Part shown: in pieces, positions 6,039-6,156 of the stretch
Numbering within the stretch: position 1 is the first letter of the stretch
How the letters are laid out: each line of letters starts with the position of its first letter
Assembly (NCBI GenBank): GCA_017694135.1
Contig: JADING010000068.1
Coordinates: 1-6,156 of the forward strand
DNA: 6,156 bases
DNA from: Candidatus Scatoplasma merdavium
Lineage (GTDB): Bacteria; Bacillota_I; Bacilli_A; RFN20; CAG-288
Direction of reading: 5' to 3'
The notes under the pieces: model-generated
Told to the model about the DNA's origin: nothing
Databases searched by the model: none
What the model saw: the letters and a program-made list of their open reading frames with translations, nothing else
Position numbers and translations under genes: made by a program

Positions 6039-6156
6039 GTTGTTCTTCCTCAACTTTCAAGGTCTCTTTGGCTAAAGAGGTCGTGCGGAGTTGACGCAAA
6101 CCATCAACGGTAGCTTTGATAACGTTAATAGCTGATGAACGTGAACCATATACCTT
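6031..6156 (-). CDS. rpsE: 30S ribosomal protein S5, C-terminal end (partial)
   Basis: Only the last 41 codons are in the window; the 5' end lies beyond the right edge. The reading begins KVYGSRSS and continues with INVIKATVDGLRQL, matching the C-terminal helix region of bacterial S5, where the family reads close to N-x-V-x-A-T-x-D-G-L-x-x-L. S5 is a 30S protein near the mRNA entry side that contributes to decoding accuracy. The tail (TTSLAKETLKVEEEQHD) is acidic and diverges from the usual ending, but it is about the family's normal length. The stop is TAA at 6031-6033. It lies inside the start region of rplO, giving an 8-base overlap, so translation of the two is probably coupled. In most bacteria rpmD (L30) separates rpsE from rplO; here nothing does. 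The identification rests on the fragment plus its exact operon position. Confidence 0.93.
   Translation of the reverse strand, partial: KVYGSRSSAINVIKATVDGLRQLRTTSLAKETLKVEEEQHD
6046..6051 (-). promoter_or_regulatory. Ribosome binding site that fixes the rplO start
   Basis: On the minus strand this reads GAGGAA, 7 bases before the ATG at 6036-6038. It lies inside the 3' coding end of rpsE. It supports the ATG over the upstream in-frame TTG at 6051-6053, because that TTG overlaps the site itself. Confidence 0.75.

Noticed and set aside
6039..6053. Upstream TTG start for rplO adding five residues
   Set aside because: It overlaps the Shine-Dalgarno site of the ATG at 6038, and the added residues are not part of the L15 N-terminus.
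1..6156. Mobile element, CRISPR array, toxin-antitoxin or other accessory system
   Set aside because: The window is filled with a conserved housekeeping operon, and there are no direct repeat arrays, transposase genes or unassigned genes.

Overview
The window is the 3' two-thirds of a bacterial spc/alpha ribosomal-protein superoperon, read entirely on the minus strand (right to left in these coordinates). The order is rpsE (3' end only), rplO, secY, adk, map, infA, rpmJ, rpsM, rpsK, rpoA, rplQ, followed by an intrinsic terminator. This order, with adk-map-infA-rpmJ between secY and rpsM and without rpsD between rpsK and rpoA, is the layout known from low-GC Gram-positive bacteria (Bacillota and relatives). 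Adenylate kinase carries the four-cysteine zinc LID common in that group. TGA is used as a real stop (adk) and the SecY tryptophans I checked are TGG, so the code is standard table 11. That argues against Mycoplasma/Spiroplasma-type decoding and fits a Bacilli/Erysipelotrichia/Acholeplasma-like lineage. The assignment is inference.

Region by region: 6031-6156 is the C-terminal end of ribosomal protein S5. 5583-6038 is L15, which directly overlaps S5, so rpmD (L30), normally between them, is absent. 2782-5581 is a tightly packed, partly overlapping block of secY, adk, map and infA. 209-2552 is the ribosomal/RNA polymerase block of rpmJ, rpsM, rpsK, rpoA and rplQ, with gaps of 11-24 bases that each hold a Shine-Dalgarno site. 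No gap within the operon is large enough to suggest a separate internal promoter. 1-208 is non-coding and AT-rich. It holds the operon terminator, a hairpin with a T-run on the opposite strand, and a third, longer inverted repeat.

The genes work together in growth-linked expression: ribosome subunits (S5, L15, L36, S13, S11, L17), translation initiation (IF-1), the alpha subunit of RNA polymerase, the membrane translocon (SecY), N-terminal methionine removal (Map) and adenylate balance (Adk). I see no accessory system, mobile element, CRISPR array or RNA gene of known type. The points worth a second look are modest: loss of rpmD, an N-terminally extended L17, an unusual SecY cytoplasmic loop, and the small hairpin cluster after the operon.
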